Shown here one piece after another: positions 28,307-37,916 of a DNA stretch of 48,170 nt. The DNA lies in the NCBI GenBank assembly GCA_015062805.1, contig SUTQ01000013.1, positions 1 to 48,170 on the forward strand, written 5' to 3'. The position numbers were made by a program, and so were the translations under genes. Position 1 is the first letter of the stretch. Each line of letters opens with the position of its first letter. Source of the DNA: Methanosphaera stadtmanae. GTDB lineage: Archaea; Methanobacteriota; Methanobacteria; Methanobacteriales; Methanobacteriaceae. The notes beneath the pieces were generated by a model. The model saw only the letters and a list, made by a program, of their open reading frames with translations, was not told the origin of the DNA and searched no databases.

Positions 28307-28349
28307 TTGTACATTATTTTAGTTAATTGTACAATGTACATTAGTACAA
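28307..28349. promoter_or_regulatory. Cluster of TGTAC operator-like repeats upstream of mvh
   Basis: TGTACATTA occurs at 28308-28316 and again at 28335-28343. The perfect palindrome ATTGTACAAT lies between them at 28326-28335, and a GTACAA follows at 28344-28349. Such spacing is typical of a multi-site regulator operator. The regulator is unknown. Confidence 0.5.
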
Positions 28350-28402
28350 CACGTGTTTAAATTAGTAAATTTAAATGTAAAGCATTTAAAATTTTAAAAT
28401 GG

Positions 28403-28412
28403 TTATTATATA
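28403..28412 (+). promoter_or_regulatory. Candidate TATA box for mvhDGA
   Basis: TTATTATATA lies 38-47 bases before the ATG of mvhD. It would give a leader of about 15-20 bases containing the strong taggagga ribosome site. An alternative TATA (TTTATAAT) near 28279 would start transcription within the TGTAC cluster. Confidence 0.4.
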
Positions 28413-28449
28413 GTTAAATAATCATGTTTTTATAATAGGAGGAAAAATA

Positions 28450-28878
28450 ATGGCTAACGACGATATTAAGATAATCGTTTTCAGTTGTAACTGGTGCTGT
28501 TACGGTGGAGCAGATACTGCAGGAACATCAAGAATGCAATACCCACCTAACATAAGAATGATCAGAGTAATGTGCTCTGGAAGAATTGAACCTCAATTTA
28601 TACTCAAAGCTTTAAGAGAAGGAGCAGATGGAGTATTCATCGGTGGATGTCACATGGGAGACTGCCACTACGATGCAGGAAACTACAAATTCGATAGAAG
28701 AATGAGATTAATCTACAGATTATTAGATGAACTTGGAATTGAAAAACAAAGAGTTCAACACGATTGGATTTCAGCTTCTGAAGGAGAAAAATTCGCAAGT
28801 ACTATTAGAAGAGTAACTGCAGAAATTCAAGAATTAGGTCCTTCACCACTTAAAGCACAATTAGCAGAGGGGGAATAA
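28450..28878 (+). CDS. mvhD: F420-nonreducing hydrogenase subunit MvhD
   Basis: MvhD is the small [2Fe-2S] protein that passes electrons from the Mvh hydrogenase to heterodisulfide reductase HdrA. Its five conserved Cys lie in [22 protein letters not shown] and [10 protein letters not shown], the family pattern. The length of 142 residues is normal. The strong taggagga ribosome site and the narrow codon choice (AGA, TTA, GTA, AAC) suggest very high expression. It is followed four bases later by mvhG. Confidence 0.95.
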   Translation: MANDDIKIIVFSCNWCCYGGADTAGTSRMQYPPNIRMIRVMCSGRIEPQFILKALREGADGVFIGGCHMGDCHYDAGNYKFDRRMRLIYRLLDELGIEKQRVQHDWISASEGEKFASTIRRVTAEIQELGPSPLKAQLAEGE

Positions 28879-28882
28879 GTAC

Positions 28883-29800
28883 ATGGCAGACAAAAAAAGA
28901 ATAGGAACTATGTGGCTCGGTGGATGTTCTGGATGTCACATTGCATTTACAGATTTACACGAATTATTATTAGATGTATTAGAAGTAGCAGAATTCGAAT
29001 TCAGTCCTGTACTTATGGATACAAAATATGATGAAATTCCAGAAATGGACATTATATTAATTGAAGGTGGAATTCGTAACGATGAAAACAAAGAATTAGC
29101 TGAAGTATTAAGAGAAAAAGCTGATTTCGTTGTAGCTTATGGTTCATGTGCAGAATTCGGTGGAATTCCTGGACTTGGAAACTTACACACCAACGACGAA
29201 TTAACAACCGAAGCATACATTAACTCATGCTCAACCGTTAACCCAGAAGGAATTATTCCTAACGAATCTGTACCTCACTTAGAAAGCAGAGTAAGACCAT
29301 TATCTGACGTAATTAAAGTGGATGCAGCATTACCTGGTTGTCCACCAAAATCAGATGTAATCGCACAAGTACTTATTGCATTAGTTAAAGGAGAAGCTCC
29401 AGAAATTCCTGATAACAACTTATGTGATGTTTGTGAAAGAGAAAAACCACCTACGGGTATGGCAATGGATACAATCAAAAGACCTTGGGAAGTTGGACCA
29501 ACCGACAAAGACTTATGTTTAGTACCTCAAGGTGTAATTTGTTTAGGTCCTGCAACAAGACCATTATGTGGAGCACAATGTCCTTCTGTAGACACTCCAT
29601 GTAGAGGATGTTACGGTCCTACAGACAAAGTATTAGATGCAGGAGCAAAAATGATCAGTGCTATCGGTTCTGACTTCGGTGTAGAAAACGATAAAGAAAT
29701 TGATCCTGAAGAAGTTGCAAACCAAATAGAAGATATTGTAGGAACTTTCTATACTTACACATTACCAGCAGCTTTAATCCCATTAAAACTAAGAGATTAA
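28883..29800 (+). CDS. mvhG: F420-nonreducing hydrogenase small subunit MvhG
   Basis: MvhG is the electron-transfer small subunit of the [NiFe] hydrogenase, 305 residues, cytoplasmic and without a signal peptide. The proximal-cluster motif WLGGCSGCHIAFTDLHELL opens the protein. YGSCAEFGGIPGLGN, LPGCPP and a C-terminal Cys group (LCGAQCPSVDTPCRGCYGP) supply the other cluster ligands. It is read with mvhD and mvhA, spaced 4 and 19 bases. Confidence 0.95.
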   Translation: MADKKRIGTMWLGGCSGCHIAFTDLHELLLDVLEVAEFEFSPVLMDTKYDEIPEMDIILIEGGIRNDENKELAEVLREKADFVVAYGSCAEFGGIPGLGNLHTNDELTTEAYINSCSTVNPEGIIPNESVPHLESRVRPLSDVIKVDAALPGCPPKSDVIAQVLIALVKGEAPEIPDNNLCDVCEREKPPTGMAMDTIKRPWEVGPTDKDLCLVPQGVICLGPATRPLCGAQCPSVDTPCRGCYGPTDKVLDAGAKMISAIGSDFGVENDKEIDPEEVANQIEDIVGTFYTYTLPAALIPLKLRD

Positions 29801-29819
29801 TTGTAGGAGGCTAAAATAA

Positions 29820-31253
29820 ATGGTAGAATTAACATTAGAACCTGTAACAAGAATTGAAGGTCACGCAAAAATTACCGTAGACCTCGATGAAGAAGGAAAC
29901 GTAAAAGATACTAAATTACACGTAATGGAATTCAGAGGATTTGAAAAATTCTTACAAGGAAGACCAATCGAAGAAGTACCAAGAATCGTACCTAGAATCT
30001 GTGGTATTTGTGATGTACAACACCACTTAGCTGCAGCTAAAGCATGTGACCAAGTATTCGGTTACAACGACGATGAAATACTTCCAACAGCATACAAAAT
30101 GAGAGAAATCATGAACTGGGCATCAGTTATTCACTCTCACACATTAAGTTTCTACTTCTTAAGTGCACCTGACTTTATCGGTGGAAAAGATAGAAAAACC
30201 AGAAACGTCTTCCAAATCATTAAAGATTACCCTGAATTAGCAGGAAAAGCATTAGAATTAAGAAGACACGCACAAGATATCATCACCACAATCGGTGGAA
30301 GACCTATTCACCAAGTATCCAACACTCCTGGTGGAATTACCACTGAATTAAGTGATGAAGTACAAGCTGAAGACTTAGAAAAAGCAAAAAGATGTTTAGA
30401 ACTTTCCATGGACACCTGGGAAGCAGCACAACCTATCTTTGAAGAAAACTTAGACTTAATCAAAACATTAGGTTACGTAAGCACCTACCACTGTGGTTTA
30501 GTAGATAAACAAGATGGTAGTTGGGATATGTACAACGGTAACGTAAGAATGGTTGACAAAGAAGGTAAAGAATATGCTGAATTTGCACCACAAGATTACA
30601 CCGACTACATGGCAGAAGGCGTAAAACCATACTCCTGGTTAAAATTCCCTTACATCAAAGATATCGGATACCCTGAAGGTGTATACAGAGTAGCACCATT
30701 ATCCAGATTAAACGCATGTAAAAAAATGCCTGATGCAGCACCAAAAGCTCAAGAATTATTAAACGATTTCAGAGCAACCTTTGGTCAATGTCCTCAAGAA
30801 ACATTATTATTCCATCCTGCAAGACTTATCGAATTAGTTGCAGCAGCTGAATTAGCAGTTGACGGTCTTGAAGGTGACTTAAGCGGTGAAAAACGTCCTG
30901 GAGCTATCGACAGAAGCCAAATCACTGGTGAAGGTGTAGGTATTGTTGAAGCATCAAGAGGAACATTAACTCACCACTACAAAACCGATGAAAACGGTTT
31001 AGTAACTGAAGCAAACATTATTGTTGCTACAGTACAAAACAACCCTGCAATGGAAATGGGTATCCAACAAGTTGCAAACACATACATCAAACCTGGTGTA
31101 GAAGTAGATGACAAAATCTTCAACTTAATGGAAATGGTTATCCGTGCATACGACCCTTGTTTATCCTGTGCTACTCACCAATTAGATACTCAAATGAGAT
31201 TATCTACCGTAGAAGTATACGATCACATGGGTAACTTAGTAAAAAAAATCTAA
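29820..31253 (+). CDS. mvhA: F420-nonreducing hydrogenase large subunit MvhA
   Basis: MvhA holds the Ni-Fe centre that splits H2. [11 protein letters not shown] near residue 60 and DPCLSCATH near the C terminus provide the four Cys ligands. A maturation protease is expected to cut after that His and remove the last 24 residues. The 477-residue length fits. In relatives the polyferredoxin gene mvhB follows at once. Here the operon stops, a hairpin terminator follows, and the next gene is on the other strand. Electrons would go through MvhD to HdrABC. Confidence 0.95.
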   Translation: MVELTLEPVTRIEGHAKITVDLDEEGNVKDTKLHVMEFRGFEKFLQGRPIEEVPRIVPRICGICDVQHHLAAAKACDQVFGYNDDEILPTAYKMREIMNWASVIHSHTLSFYFLSAPDFIGGKDRKTRNVFQIIKDYPELAGKALELRRHAQDIITTIGGRPIHQVSNTPGGITTELSDEVQAEDLEKAKRCLELSMDTWEAAQPIFEENLDLIKTLGYVSTYHCGLVDKQDGSWDMYNGNVRMVDKEGKEYAEFAPQDYTDYMAEGVKPYSWLKFPYIKDIGYPEGVYRVAPLSRLNACKKMPDAAPKAQELLNDFRATFGQCPQETLLFHPARLIELVAAAELAVDGLEGDLSGEKRPGAIDRSQITGEGVGIVEASRGTLTHHYKTDENGLVTEANIIVATVQNNPAMEMGIQQVANTYIKPGVEVDDKIFNLMEMVIRAYDPCLSCATHQLDTQMRLSTVEVYDHMGNLVKKI

Positions 31254-31293
31254 GTAAACTAAAATAAGTACATTCTTCTTATGAAGAAATCAT

Positions 31294-31326
31294 ATGAGTT
31301 GAAGTTCTTCTTCAATTCATTTTTTT
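31294..31326 (+). terminator. Hairpin terminator after mvhA
   Basis: ATGAGTTGAAG (31294-31304) pairs with CTTCAATTCAT (31310-31320) over eleven positions, with one G-T pair, followed by seven T. A smaller TTCTTC/GAAGAA hairpin precedes it at 31273-31288. Confidence 0.65.
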
Positions 31327-31393
31327 AATAGATTGTTAAACAGTATTATTGGTTTATCAAGTCTTAACGTATGACTAAAATAATACTTTCGGA

Positions 31394-31449
31394 ACATAGA
31401 GTCATAGTATAAGGATTAATCCTTAACTAATGATATCTATGCTTTTTTT
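31394..31449 (+). terminator. Second long hairpin with T-run downstream of mvhA
   Basis: CATAGA (31394) pairs with TCTATG (31435), TCATAGT with ACTAATGA with one bulge, and the perfect palindrome AAGGATTAATCCTT (31410-31423) forms the tip. Eight T follow at 31442-31449. It is too far from mvhA to be its first terminator, and may end a separate small RNA or serve as back-up. Confidence 0.5.
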
Positions 31450-31493
31450 TATTGGAAAAAAAGTTCTATTTTTAATTATTCACGTTTTTAAAG

Positions 31494-32414
31494 TTATTGT
31501 TTAAGGATATGAGTATTTTCTAAATTGCTGTTTAGATGTTTAGTGTATATGCCGGTGATGGTGTTTATGCCTATTTTTTTATAGTTTTTCAAATAATTGT
31601 TATTGTTTGTTGCATATTGTATTTTAATTTCCTTTTTGGGAAACAGTATTCTAAGCAATGAAATTATTTTCAGTATATATTCTCTGGTATACTGTGGATT
31701 ATACTCCTCTGGACTATCTATGAATGGATCATAACCTACAAGTTCAATGTAGTCAACATCATATTTTTCAAGTTCTTTAATTTTACCAAGAATATCATCA
31801 TAACATTCACCATAATTTATCAAAAATTCATATGTAACTTTTAAACCTAAATCATCTTTAATAAATTTAATAGTTTCATCTTCAATCATGGTCAAATTTT
31901 CATCACATATTTTATTAAATGCAAGTGGTTTGTTATTGGAACTTTGAAATATTATTGAATTAAGAGAATAATTTTTCAAATGTTTTATATGTTCAAAATT
32001 CGAGACCTTAACATTAATATTAAAATCCTCATATTTTTCCAAGACATTTAAAATAAGTTTCAGTTCACGAATACCGGATATATCCTTATTGTAACAGTTT
32101 ATTCCAGAAATGGGATACTCATCAAGATCATCCAATTTGTATTCAATGCTTTTAACAATAAAGTCTTCAGTATATTTTCGTCTAGACTCTTTTGTTCTGT
32201 ATCCACAAGTGGGACAGTTATCCTCAATTTGATAAATTGTCGGATAATAAATGTTACATTCATATTCCACATTATCAAAATTTTTCTTGTGAATCTCTTC
32301 AGAATACTCGAAAAGTTTTTCAAGTTCTTCTTTCTTTTTTAAGTTAAACAAGTACTCTCCATCATTTAATGTTATTTCGTTTCTTAAAATGTCATCAATA
32401 TTTTTTTTTATCAT
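31494..32414 (-). CDS. BioB/HmdB-like radical-SAM-type protein with a changed cysteine motif
   Basis: This protein of about 306 residues resembles the BioB/HmdB/CofG branch of radical-SAM barrels. ILRNEITLNDGE and the EEIHKKNF stretch recall the biotin synthase N terminus, and the remainder reads as alternating strands and helices ending in GINTITGIYT. The usual CxxxCxxC is not there. Only C67-x2-C70 (NCPTCGYRT) and an earlier C53 are seen, with Ile where the first Cys should be. The frame opens further upstream, but the ATG at 32414 has GGGG six bases before it. It lies between mvh and mrt on the opposite strand. A cofactor or maturation role is possible but unproven. Confidence 0.7.
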   Translation of the reverse strand: MIKKNIDDILRNEITLNDGEYLFNLKKKEELEKLFEYSEEIHKKNFDNVEYECNIYYPTIYQIEDNCPTCGYRTKESRRKYTEDFIVKSIEYKLDDLDEYPISGINCYNKDISGIRELKLILNVLEKYEDFNINVKVSNFEHIKHLKNYSLNSIIFQSSNNKPLAFNKICDENLTMIEDETIKFIKDDLGLKVTYEFLINYGECYDDILGKIKELEKYDVDYIELVGYDPFIDSPEEYNPQYTREYILKIISLLRILFPKKEIKIQYATNNNNYLKNYKKIGINTITGIYTKHLNSNLENTHILKQ

Positions 32415-32613
32415 GAACTTCCCCATCATTACCAAAACATGCTATTATTTTTTTTTATTTTTATCAATAATTTATGAAATTAATAGTTCTATTAAAATCA
32501 TTAAGATTATATTAATTGAATTCTTGAAAAATCTATAATATTTCTATATTTGCTTTACTTTTTTTCTTCAAAAATTGAAAACATTTATATGTTTATTTTA
32601 TTATATATTTCAA

Positions 32614-32739
32614 TTGTAAGAATATTTATTACAAATACAAAATAATACAAAATATTCTATAAAAATGTTTATCTTTGTATTACTCTAACAATACTTTAAA
32701 TCGTTAAAGTATATCCTGAACTTTTAGGTATGTTTTTTT
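32614..32739 (+). ncRNA. Possible small structured RNA upstream of mrt
   Basis: Four stems follow each other: TTGTAA/TTACAA (32614-32634), AATACAAA/TTTGTATT (644-651 with 674-681), ATACTTTAA-ATCG-TTAAAGTAT (32691-32712, perfect nine) and ATATCCT/AGGTAT (32711-32731). Seven T come next. A TATA-like TTTATATG lies about 30 bases before the first stem. Whether it is transcribed cannot be seen. Confidence 0.3.
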
Positions 32740-32856
32740 GTATAAATATTTGAACACAATTATGGAAATGTATTTTAGAAAGTTGGAGGAGTATATTTTT
32801 TCTTATTTAAGTATTTTACTGAATTTTTTTTCACTTTAGCAATTATAAAAACACGT

Positions 32857-32925
32857 ATTACTATTTAATGATTCCTCAATGTTTTTACCAACTAAATAAT
32901 TGATGAATATAACATAAATAGTAAT
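32857..32925. promoter_or_regulatory. Separated inverted repeat upstream of mrtB
   Basis: ATTACTATTTA at 32857-32867 is perfectly inverted as TAAATAGTAAT at 32915-32925. A CAC/GTG extension on both sides is interrupted by two bases. TCAAT/ATTGA pairs inside. It can be a leader hairpin or paired operator half-sites. Confidence 0.4.
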
Positions 32926-33017
32926 GTGGAAATCAAGAATAAGGAATTTATAACCCGGAATGAATATGATAATTTCATTTCTTAATGAATATACTATTTT
33001 AAGAGGTGTACATATAA

Positions 33018-34346
33018 ATGCCAACATATGAAGACAAAATAGATTTATATGGGGTAGATGGAAAACTTTTAGAAGAACAAGTACCTCTAGAAGCAATTAG
33101 TCCAGTAGTAAACCCTACAATTAAAAATATTATACAAGAAATTAAGCGTTCTGTTGCTGTAAACCTTGCAGGAATAGAAAAATCTTTAGCAAGCGGAGCA
33201 TACGGTGGAAAAGCTAACTTTATTCCAGGTAGAGAATTAGAATTAGCTATTGTAGACAACGCTGACGCTATAGCTGACAAAATGACTAAAATGTTAAGAG
33301 TAAACTGTGATGATGATTTCAACTTAGAATTATTAAACGGTGGAAAACAAATTTTAGTTCAATTACCTTCAGAAAGATTAAGTGTTGCTGGAGACTACTC
33401 TGTTGCACCATTAGCAACTGGATCAGCTTTAATCCAAGCTATTATCGACACATTCGATATTAACAAATACCAAGCATCAGAAATTAAAACTGCTGCTATG
33501 GGTGGATACCCACACAACGTACAATTAGGTGGAGCATTAACTACTTTATTAGGTCAAACAACTCACCTTGAAGGTTTAGGTTACAGTTTAAGAAACATTG
33601 GAGCAAACCACGTAGTTGCAATTACTAAGAAAAACACTCTTAACGCAGTAGCTTTATCTTCTATCTTAGAACAAACAGCTACCTTTGAAATGGGTGACGC
33701 AATAGGTGCATTCGAAAGAAGCCACTTATTAGGTTTAGCATTCCAAGGATTAAACGCAAACAACTTAGTTTACGATTTAGTAAAAGAAAACGGTAAAGGT
33801 ACTCTCGGAGATGTTGTTGTAGCATTATTATCAAGAGCATTAGACGATGGAGTAATCAAAGTAAAAGAAACATTACCTTCCGGATACAAATTATACGAAC
33901 CAGTTGACTGGGCATTATGGAACGCATATGCAGCAGCAGGTCTCGTAGCATCTGTAATTGTAAACGTAGGTGCAGCAAGAGCAGCACAAGGTATCGCATC
34001 TTCTATTCTTTACTTCAACGATATTTTAGAATATGAAGCAGGTTTACCTGGTGTAGACTTTGGTAGAGTAATGGGTACTGGTGTAGGTATGAGTTTCTTC
34101 TCACACGGTATTTACGGTGGAGGAGGACCTGGTGTTTTCAACGGTAACCACGTAGTAACCAGACACAGTAAAGGATACGCAATTCCATGTAACACAGCAG
34201 CTATGTCATTAGATGCAGGTACTCAGATGTTCTCTGTAGAAGCTACATCAGCATTAGTTGGAGAAGTATATGGTAACGTAGACAATTTAAGAGAACCAGT
34301 TAAATATGTAGCTGAAGGAGCTTGTCAAGTAAAAGATTCACTCTAA
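33018..34346 (+). CDS. mrtB: Methyl-coenzyme M reductase II beta subunit
   Basis: This is the beta subunit of the nickel enzyme that reduces methyl-coenzyme M with coenzyme B to methane. The 442-residue protein starts [15 protein letters not shown] and has the late [21 protein letters not shown] block near the active site. Codon use is narrow, as in mvh. The operon reads B-D-G-A with no C gene between D and G, the arrangement known for isoenzyme II (mrt), so I prefer mrtB over mcrB. The ribosome site aagaggtgtac lies before the ATG. Confidence 0.93.
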   Translation: MPTYEDKIDLYGVDGKLLEEQVPLEAISPVVNPTIKNIIQEIKRSVAVNLAGIEKSLASGAYGGKANFIPGRELELAIVDNADAIADKMTKMLRVNCDDDFNLELLNGGKQILVQLPSERLSVAGDYSVAPLATGSALIQAIIDTFDINKYQASEIKTAAMGGYPHNVQLGGALTTLLGQTTHLEGLGYSLRNIGANHVVAITKKNTLNAVALSSILEQTATFEMGDAIGAFERSHLLGLAFQGLNANNLVYDLVKENGKGTLGDVVVALLSRALDDGVIKVKETLPSGYKLYEPVDWALWNAYAAAGLVASVIVNVGAARAAQGIASSILYFNDILEYEAGLPGVDFGRVMGTGVGMSFFSHGIYGGGGPGVFNGNHVVTRHSKGYAIPCNTAAMSLDAGTQMFSVEATSALVGEVYGNVDNLREPVKYVAEGACQVKDSL

Positions 34347-34363
34347 TTATAGGATGTTAAATT

Positions 34364-34876
34364 ATGTCAACAGAAGTAGAAGAACAAAAGCAAAATATAA
34401 TAAAAGCAACCGATGTAAAAATTTTCCCACATAGAATTTTAAAACCTACAACCACCGAAACAATTTTGAATCAGGTTTTGGTATTGGATGGTGTTTTAAG
34501 AGTTTTAATTAATGGTGAATCATTACCGACAGTAGTTAACTTTGGCCCTGCAAAAGGATTGCCTGTTAACCACACGGATCGTAAAACTATAAATATTAAG
34601 GGAAATGATGTTCCACTACGTGTATCTGTTGGAGAAATTATTTTAACAGTCCAATTAGACAATCTCGAAGATTTTGTAGAACAAGTTGATCAAATTTTGA
34701 ATGATACATTAAGCTTTGGTTACGATATTAAAGTAGGTGTATTCACTAAAAATCAAACTTCAGTTTCAGATTATATGAAATATGGGGATGGATTTGAAGA
34801 AAAAATTGATTCAAGACTTATTGGATTAGTTGATCCAAATGCAAAATCATCAGAAACTGTAAGATATATCAGGTGA
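34364..34876 (+). CDS. mrtD: Methyl-coenzyme M reductase operon protein D
   Basis: McrD/MrtD is a 170-residue accessory protein that is not part of the purified enzyme. It binds Mcr and is thought to help assembly or F430 insertion. The block DVKIFPHRILKPTTTE at the start, with GPAKGLPVNHTDRK later, is characteristic. Codon use is visibly less strict than in B, G and A (more AAT, GGT, CGT), which fits a lower need for the protein. The start follows aggatgttaaatt. mrtG begins six bases after its stop. Confidence 0.92.
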   Translation: MSTEVEEQKQNIIKATDVKIFPHRILKPTTTETILNQVLVLDGVLRVLINGESLPTVVNFGPAKGLPVNHTDRKTINIKGNDVPLRVSVGEIILTVQLDNLEDFVEQVDQILNDTLSFGYDIKVGVFTKNQTSVSDYMKYGDGFEEKIDSRLIGLVDPNAKSSETVRYIR

Positions 34877-34882
34877 TTGTAA

Positions 34883-35679
34883 ATGGCATATGACGTACAA
34901 TTTTATCCTGGGGAAAGTAAAATTGCGGAAAACCGTAGAAAACACTCAAACCCAGATTATGAACTCGAAATACTAAGAAGTATTGCAGATGACGATATAG
35001 TAAAACTTTTAAGTCACAGAAATCCAGGGGAAGGTTACAAAACAGTACACCCACCTCTCGACGAAATGGACTTTGAAGCAGATGACATGAAAGACTTCGT
35101 AGAACCTATCGACGGAGCTAAAAAAGGAATTCGTATTAGATACGTACAATTCGCAGATTCCATGTATAACGCACCAGCTCAACCTTACGACAGAGCTAGA
35201 TCATACATGAGAAGATTTAGAGGAGTAGATACAGGTACACTTTCAGGAAGACAAGTAGTTGAAATGAGAGAATCTGACTTAGAAGAAACTTCCAAATTAT
35301 TAATTGAATCCGAATTCTTCGACCCTGCTAAAACAGGATTAAGAGGGGCAACCGTACACGGTCACTCATTAAGACTCGATGAAAATGGTTTAATGTTCGA
35401 CGCATTACAAAGATACGTATTTGATGAAGAAGAAGGAGTAGTAAAATACGTAAAAGACCAAGTAGGTGTAGAACTTGACGAACCTATTTCAGTAGGAGAA
35501 CCATTACCAGAAGATAAACTTAAAGAAATCACTACAATTTACAGATATGACAATGTAAGTTTAAGAGATGACCCTGAAGTAATCAAAGTAGTAGAAGAAG
35601 TACACTTCGCAAGAACTGCTGGTGGATATGGTTTAGAAGTATTCAACGACGATTTACAAAGTAAATTAGGTGGTAACTA

Positions 35680-35680
<1 letters not shown>
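34883..35680 (+). CDS. mrtG: Methyl-coenzyme M reductase II gamma subunit
   Basis: This is the gamma subunit, 265 residues, of the (alpha-beta-gamma)2 reductase. It starts [19 protein letters not shown] and includes [20 protein letters not shown] and [20 protein letters not shown], the family blocks that help shape the F430 pocket. Its stop overlaps the ATG of mrtA by one base, so the two are translated in tandem. Highly biased codons match mrtB and mrtA. Confidence 0.94.
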
Positions 35681-37338
<1,658 letters not shown>

Positions 37339-37350
37339 ATGGGTTAAATT

Positions 37351-37621
37351 ATAAGGAAAATAAGAGTACATTTATATATAACAAGGAATATATATAGTAT
37401 TGGAGTTTTCCAAGTAAACTTTAAGTATTGAAATATATTCAATAATAGTTAATAGGTGGAATAGCAAGGTACGGCCCATATTACAATCGTAGATGAGGTA
37501 CGACCTGCATACTTCCCGTTATTCAAACTATTATTATACTTTTACTGGAAATAGTTAAGGAATTTTGTACTTACTTGAAAACGACTACTCTTAAGCTATT
37601 TTCCTTATTAAAAACTTTTTT
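37351..37621 (+). ncRNA. Large structured RNA or 3' UTR downstream of mrtA
   Basis: A perfect 12-bp stem (ATAAGGAAAATA 37351-37362 with TATTTTCCTTAT 37597-37608) continues with AGAGTA/TACTCT (37363-37368 with 37586-37591) across a small bulge and so closes 258 bases. Inside are GTAAA/TTTAC with CC/GG (37410-37418 with 37541-37548), a perfect 10-bp helix 37441-37450 with 37526-37535, GAATAGC/GTTATTC (37459-37465 with 37518-37524), and a tip hairpin TCGTA/TACGA at 37487-37503. The core 37455-37520 is much richer in G and C than its surroundings. A T7 run follows at 37615-37621. It could be the mrt 3' UTR or a separate RNA. I do not recognise it as RNase P, SRP or a known riboswitch. Confidence 0.5.
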
Positions 37622-37896
37622 TATACAATTTAATTAATTTCATTTTAAAACAAGCTTATTTTAGGTATGTTAAATTTATGTACGGCATCTCTTTAAAATT
37701 AATTTTTCATGATTAATGGATATTGTTATAATAAGGACTATTTTTCTATTTTACTGTTAAAAAAAGTATTTAATCATAACAAGTTAAAATTAAGTTTAAG
37801 TTAAAATTCTAAAAAACGCTAATCTATGACCGCATTCATAATTCAAAATTTTTCTAGTTTATTTGCAGGATGAGTTGTGTCAAATATTTTTTTATT

Positions 37897-37909
37897 AAAA
37901 AAAGTGGGG
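37897..37909 (-). terminator. C-run plus T-run after pyrC
   Basis: On the minus strand four C follow the stop closely, then AC and seven T. There is no convincing hairpin. Confidence 0.45.
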
Positions 37910-37916
37910 AGATTAG

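Larger units (their letters stand above)
27879..28449. other. Dyad-rich divergent spacer between sufC and mvhD
   Basis: This 571-base spacer has no credible open frame. Inverted repeats seen by eye are TCATG/CATGA (28062-28077), TTTAGGT-TT-ACCTAAA (28085-28100), the perfect ATTGTACAAT (28326-28335), and TTTAAATG/CATTTAAA (28370-28390). The promoters of both operons must lie here. Confidence 0.6.
32436..33017. other. Long structured spacer upstream of mrtB
   Basis: This 582-base spacer has no credible gene. It contains several hairpins ending in a T-run (32614-32739), a GGAGGAG at about 32785 with no start codon after it, a separated 11-base inverted repeat (32857-32925), and the mrt promoter region. 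Candidate TATA boxes are TTATAAAA near 32843 and TTTATAAC near 32945. Confidence 0.6.
37339..37916. other. Noncoding spacer after mrtA
   Basis: This 578-base region has no credible gene. Its first half is the structured element at 37351-37621. The second half is plain AT-rich sequence leading to the 3' end of pyrC on the other strand. Confidence 0.6.

Noticed and set aside
32785-32791. GGAGGAG in the mrt spacer taken as a ribosome site for a leader peptide
   Set aside because: No ATG, GTG or TTG in a usable position follows before stop codons.
32836-33096. Minus-strand frame across the mrtB start
   Set aside because: It covers the mrt control region and the mrtB 5' end, and its product is a hydrophobic mix with no recognisable pattern.
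37455-37520. GC-richer core after mrtA considered as a tRNA, RNase P or SRP RNA
   Set aside because: No T-loop, no RNase P conserved blocks and no SRP helix 8 motif could be found.
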